Assembly (NCBI GenBank): GCA_963745775.1
Contig: CAVUYY010000011.1
Span: 1 to 64,000 of the forward strand
Reading direction: 5' to 3'
DNA: 64,000 bases
Source: Gaiellasilicea sp963745775
GTDB taxonomy: Bacteria > Actinomycetota > Thermoleophilia > Gaiellales > Gaiellaceae
In this document: in pieces, positions 61,431 through 64,000 of the stretch
How the letters are laid out: the number at the start of each line of letters is the position of its first letter
Position numbering within the stretch: the first letter of the stretch is position 1
Program-made: the position numbers and the translations under genes
The notes under the pieces: model-generated
What the model was told of the DNA's origin: nothing
What the model saw: the letters and a program-made list of their open reading frames with translations, nothing else
Database searches by the model: none

Positions 61431-62110
61431 CTGCTCGACAGGAACTGGGCGAAGGCGAGGTCGCGGGCGTGTCGATGTCGAGCGAGCGCTCGGCCGGCAT
61501 CACGTAACCGCGCGAAGTCCTCTCGCGGAGCAGCCGGCCCGCGTCGAGCACCTCGCGCCGGCTGAGAGGTAGACCGAGCCGTTCCGCATCCAGAGCTCGG
61601 GCAGACCTGGGACGGCGTCAGGCCGTCCTCCTCGAGGTACGGGAGCAGCCGGTCTCCGTCGAGCAGCTTCAGCTTGAGTGGGTGCAGGCCGGCCTCGACG
61701 CGTGACGACCGAGACCACCGAGGCGGCGCCGCTGTGCTCGAGCAGCGCGACCGCGCCGGCGAGGTCCTCCGGCGCGGTGAACGGCGAGGTCGCCTGAACG
61801 ACCGCGACCGCGTCGAACGTCGTCCTGCTCGAGCTCGTCGAGCGCGTGGCGGACGACGTCGAACGAGTCGAGCGCGTCGTCGGTCGCGAGCTCGGCGGGC
61901 CGGTCGAGCGCGACCACGTCGAGAGCCCTCCGCCTCGCGCGAGGATCTCGGCGTCCTCGCGTGCGAGAGCGCGACCGCCTCGAAGCAGCCGGCCGCGAGC
62001 GCCGTGTCGAGAGCGCGGCGCACGAGCGTGCGCCCGCCGAGCACGGCGAGGTTCTTCCGCGGGACCCGCTGCGAGCCGCCGCGCGCCGGGACGACGGCGA
62101 GGATCCTCAG
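61430..62110 (-). CDS. neuA: CMP-N-acylneuraminate cytidylyltransferase (frameshifted)
   Basis: RILAVVPARGGSQRVPRKNLAVLGGRTLVRRALDTALAAGCFEAVALS is the N-terminal CTP-binding signature (ARGGS..V..KN); then VVALDRPAELATDDALDSFDVVRHALDELE, FDAVAVVQATSPFTAPEDLAGAVALLEHSGAASVVSVV, HPLKLKLLDGDRLLPYLEEDGL, LPELWMRNGSVYLSRREVL and EDFARYVMPAERSLDIDTPADLAFAQFL follow in shifting frames. It activates the nonulosonic acid with CTP. The codon at 62110 is CTG overlapping the upstream TGA; GTG is expected, so CTG may be a miscall or a rare start. The 3' end near 61400-61440 is approximate. Confidence 0.75.
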
Positions 62111-62936
62111 GCCGCTCCGCGCGCAGGCGCCAGAGCTCGGCGAGAAAGGCGCGCGGCGGCGAGCTCGAGCGGCGCCCAGTCCGGCTCGACCGGCTCCACC
62201 GGGGCGAGCAGGAAGCCCCAGTGGCCGTCAGTCGGAAAGCCGCTCGGCGACCGGCGCGAGGCCCGCTGAGCTCGAAGTACGCGAGCGCGGTCGCCCGTGT
62301 CAGGGAGAACGGGTGATCGATCTTGACGGCGGCCTCGATCGAGCCCACGCGCCGGACCATGAAGTCGACGTCGAGCACGTCGACGAAGAGCGCGGCCGTT
62401 CGCGGCAAGCGCCCGCGGAGCGAGCGCAGCGTCGCCGCCACGTCGAGCAGATGGTCGATCGTCTGGCAGAGAAGCATCAGGTCAAAGGTCCGCCCGCCGA
62501 GATCGGACGTCCTCCGCGAAGCCGCGATCGTCTCCATGCCCTCCGCGGCCGACGGCGAGCTCGTCCGGCGCCGGATCGAGCACGGTGGCCTCCCTGCCGA
62601 AGGCGTCCCGGAGGCGCCGGCGACGACGCCCGTCGAGCCGCCGACGTCGAGCACAGTCGCGGCGTGGCCGGGAAGCGACGCCCGAGGAAGCGACGAGCTC
62701 CGCGGCGTAGGCGCGCTGTTCGTCCTGGACGGTCTCGGCGTCGATCCGCCGCCCGTGGTAGGCGCTGACGAGCGGCCGGTAGGCGGACTCGTAGAAGCTC
62801 GCGTACTCCCGACGGTCAGGCGCGGCGACAGGAAGCCCAGGCCGCAGCGGGCACAGACCCGCAGGGCGGCGGGATAGCCGTAGCGGTCGCTGCGGGAGGC
62901 CTCGACGAGCCGCGTCGAGCCGCAGAGGTTGCACAC
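62107..62936 (-). CDS. Zinc-ribbon class I methyltransferase (frameshifted), copy 2
   Basis: GTG 62936. VCNLCGSTRLVEASRSDRYGYPAALRVCARCGLGFLSPRLT is an N-terminal zinc ribbon (C-x2-C ... C-x2-C-G), then YASFYESAYRPLVSAYHGRRIDAETVQDEQRAYAAELV, ATVLDVGGSTGVV (SAM motif I), EGMETIAAS, FDLMLLCQTIDHLLDVAATLRSLRGRLPRTAALFVDVLDVDFMVRRVGSIEAAVKIDHPFSLTRATALAYFELSG across three frames. The closest visible relative is copy 1 at 60460-61430. It may C- or O-methylate a sugar. Ends overlapping the neuA start. Confidence 0.65.
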
Positions 62937-63089
62937 GCCACCACCTCGCGCGCCCGCGCGCCGTAGTCGAAGCCGACCGCGCGGATTCGCGCTGCTCGAT
63001 CCGTCACGGGCGCACCCACGCGGGCGAGCGTAGGCCTGCTGACCAGCCGTCTTCCCGGCTGCTTCCAGTCCGGTGAGAGGCGCGCGAAG

Positions 63090-64000
63090 CTAGCTGCGCA
63101 CGACCCGCGGGCCAGTCCGAGGTGGGCCGGCGCCACCGCAGCGCGCGGCCTCCTCCACCGCCGATGCGGCGAGCGGAGCGGCCGAGTCGCGAGTCCGTGC
63201 GGCCTGACGAAGTGCTCGAGGAAGCGCTCGATCCGCTGGCGTGCAGCTCCGGCTCCGTGAGCACGGCCGCGAGCTGGTCTGGTGCTCGTCGAGGTCCGCG
63301 CGGTGACGAGGGGACCCTCGGCGCCGGTGAGGTGCGCGAAGTGGAGCGTCCCCTCCTGTCTGCCCCGGAAGGCATCGGTAACGAGGGTGAACGACGGCCG
63401 CCGCAGGACGCGGCCTCGACCAGCGCGCTCGTGTTGATCCCGAAGACGCCCTCCGCGTGGTAGAGCGTGTCGAAGTAGTCCGCGCGCTTAGCCTCGTCGG
63501 TCGGGGAGGCCCCCCCGCGCGGCCAGATCGCGACCCGCTCGTCCGACGGCTAGAAGCTGCCCAGCCCGCGCGTTCTGCGGATGGGGCCGGATCAGGACGC
63601 CGAGCTCCCGCACCGCCGGGCGCGGGCTCCGGCGGAGCGCCCGATCCACTCCCGCACGAAAGCCGTTTCGTCGCCGGCGATGAACGCGACGATCCCGCGT
63701 AGAGGAGGTACGGCCCGGCCGGGAGGCCAGCTCGGCGAGCAACATCTCGCGCACGGTCGGACTCCCAGTCGAACCAGTGGTCGTAGGCGTGCGCCCCGCC
63801 CACGCGGACCCGCTCTCGGGGCACGCCGTGGAAGCCGACGGCTTCGTCCGCCTGGGCCTCGTTCCAGACGATGTCAGCGTCGGGATGTTCTTGAGCACGC
63901 CCTTGTTGGTCAGGTTGTCCCAGCTCGCGACCGGTAGGACGGTCGGCACCCCGAGCTCGGCGGCGATGCGATCCAGTCGCTCTGCCTCGAACCCAGCCCG
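63090..64000 (-). CDS. TagF/CDP-glycerol-transferase-like glycosyltransferase (5' partial, frameshifted), copy 3
   Basis: Runs off the right end of the window on the minus strand. From the edge: AGFEAERLDRIAAELGVPTVLPVASWDNLTNKGVLKNIP, VWNEAQADEAVGFHGVPRERVRVGGAHAYDHWFDWESDR, then VLIRPHPQN and, after further shifts, EAKRADYFDTLYHAEGVFGINTSALVEAA, AFRGRQEGTLHFAHLTGAEGPLVTAR, RIERFLEHFVRPHGLATRPL. Each block matches copies 1 and 2. The stop was placed at 63090 but could lie a little further down. The 150 bases between here and 62936 show no recognisable gene. Confidence 0.6.
   Translation of the reverse strand, partial: GWVRGRATGSHRRRARGADRPTGRELGQPDQQGRAQEHPDADIVWNEAQADEAVGFHGVPRERVRVGGAHAYDHWFDWESDRARDVARRAGLPAGPYLLYAGSSRSSPATKRLSCGSGSGAPPEPAPGGAGARRPDPAPSAERAGWAASSRRTSGSRSGRAGGPPRPTRLSARTTSTRSTTRRASSGSTRARWSRPRPAAAVVHPRYRCLPGQTGGDAPLRAPHRRRGSPRHRADLDEHQTSSRPCSRSRSCTPADRALPRALRQAARTRDSAAPLAASAVEEAARCGGAGPPRTGPRVVRS

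Noticed and set aside
1..64000. CRISPR arrays, tRNA or rRNA genes
   Set aside because: No regularly spaced repeats and no cloverleaf or rRNA-like stretches were noticed on either strand.

Overview
GC-rich DNA (roughly 70% by eye) with many GTG and TTG starts, 4-base start/stop overlaps and a LytR-CpsA-Psr protein points to an actinomycete, most likely a Thermoleophilia-type lineage; the phylum is an inference, since no rRNA or other marker is present. Almost the whole window is one surface-polysaccharide (capsule/exopolysaccharide) gene region: about 20 glycosyltransferases, two polyprenyl-phosphate sugar-phosphate initiators, a Wzx-like flippase, a Wzy-like polymerase, a Wzz-like chain-length protein, sugar-nucleotide epimerases/decarboxylase, several polytopic PMT/ArnT-type mannosyl/arabinosyl transferases and a CMP-nonulosonate (sialic acid-type) pathway.

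Layout. 1-3.1 kb: two plus-strand PMT-like membrane transferases, the first running in from outside. 3.0-6.9 kb (minus): DUF2304 protein, polyprenol-phosphate-sugar synthase-like GT2, CgeB-like transferase, then a long-form sugar-phosphate initiator, divergent across a 58-bp inverted-repeat element from a GT4 gene (7.2-8.3 kb). 8.2-13.3 kb: deacetylase-like gene, asnB-type amidotransferase, a PMT-like gene carrying an in-frame palindromic insert, and a GT4 gene. 13.2-13.8 kb: NUDIX gene. 13.9-23.5 kb: a nine-gene minus-strand operon led by wzx, every junction a 4-base overlap. 23.5-27.6 kb (plus): wzy-like polymerase, methyltransferase, epimerase, GT4. 27.6-32.4 kb: a non-glycan island (GNAT, alpha/beta hydrolase, cNMP-domain thioredoxin-reductase-like flavoprotein, GFA-TPR, HAD). 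32.5-34.6 kb (minus): UDP-xylose-synthase-like gene plus secreted glycoside hydrolase. 34.7-39.1 kb: an LCP gene that appears split by a ~3-kb block of damaged glycan-transferase genes. 39.1-46.0 kb (minus): ATP-grasp, two paralogous beta-propellers, epimerase, Wzz-like protein, GT2, two small membrane proteins. 46.1-64 kb: methyltransferase, short-form initiator, more glycosyltransferases, a KpsC/S-like capsule protein, FkbM methyltransferase, and neuC-neuB-neuA with two zinc-ribbon methyltransferases and three related TagF-like transferases.

How it fits together: nucleotide sugars (epimerases, UDP-xylose synthase, NeuABC) feed initiators that load undecaprenyl phosphate; GT4/GT2 enzymes extend the unit; Wzx/Wzy/Wzz export and polymerise; LCP could attach the polymer to the wall; PMT/ArnT-type enzymes use polyprenyl-phosphate sugars made by the GT2/DUF2304 pair.

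Sequence quality: many genes need one or more 1-base frame corrections, rare in 13-34 kb and very frequent after 47 kb. This looks like base-calling error in a draft or metagenomic assembly rather than wholesale gene decay, and intervals for such genes cover all frames. Promoters share a striking format: a TAnnnT -10 box ending 5-9 bases before the start codon at about 17 genes, implying largely leaderless transcription.
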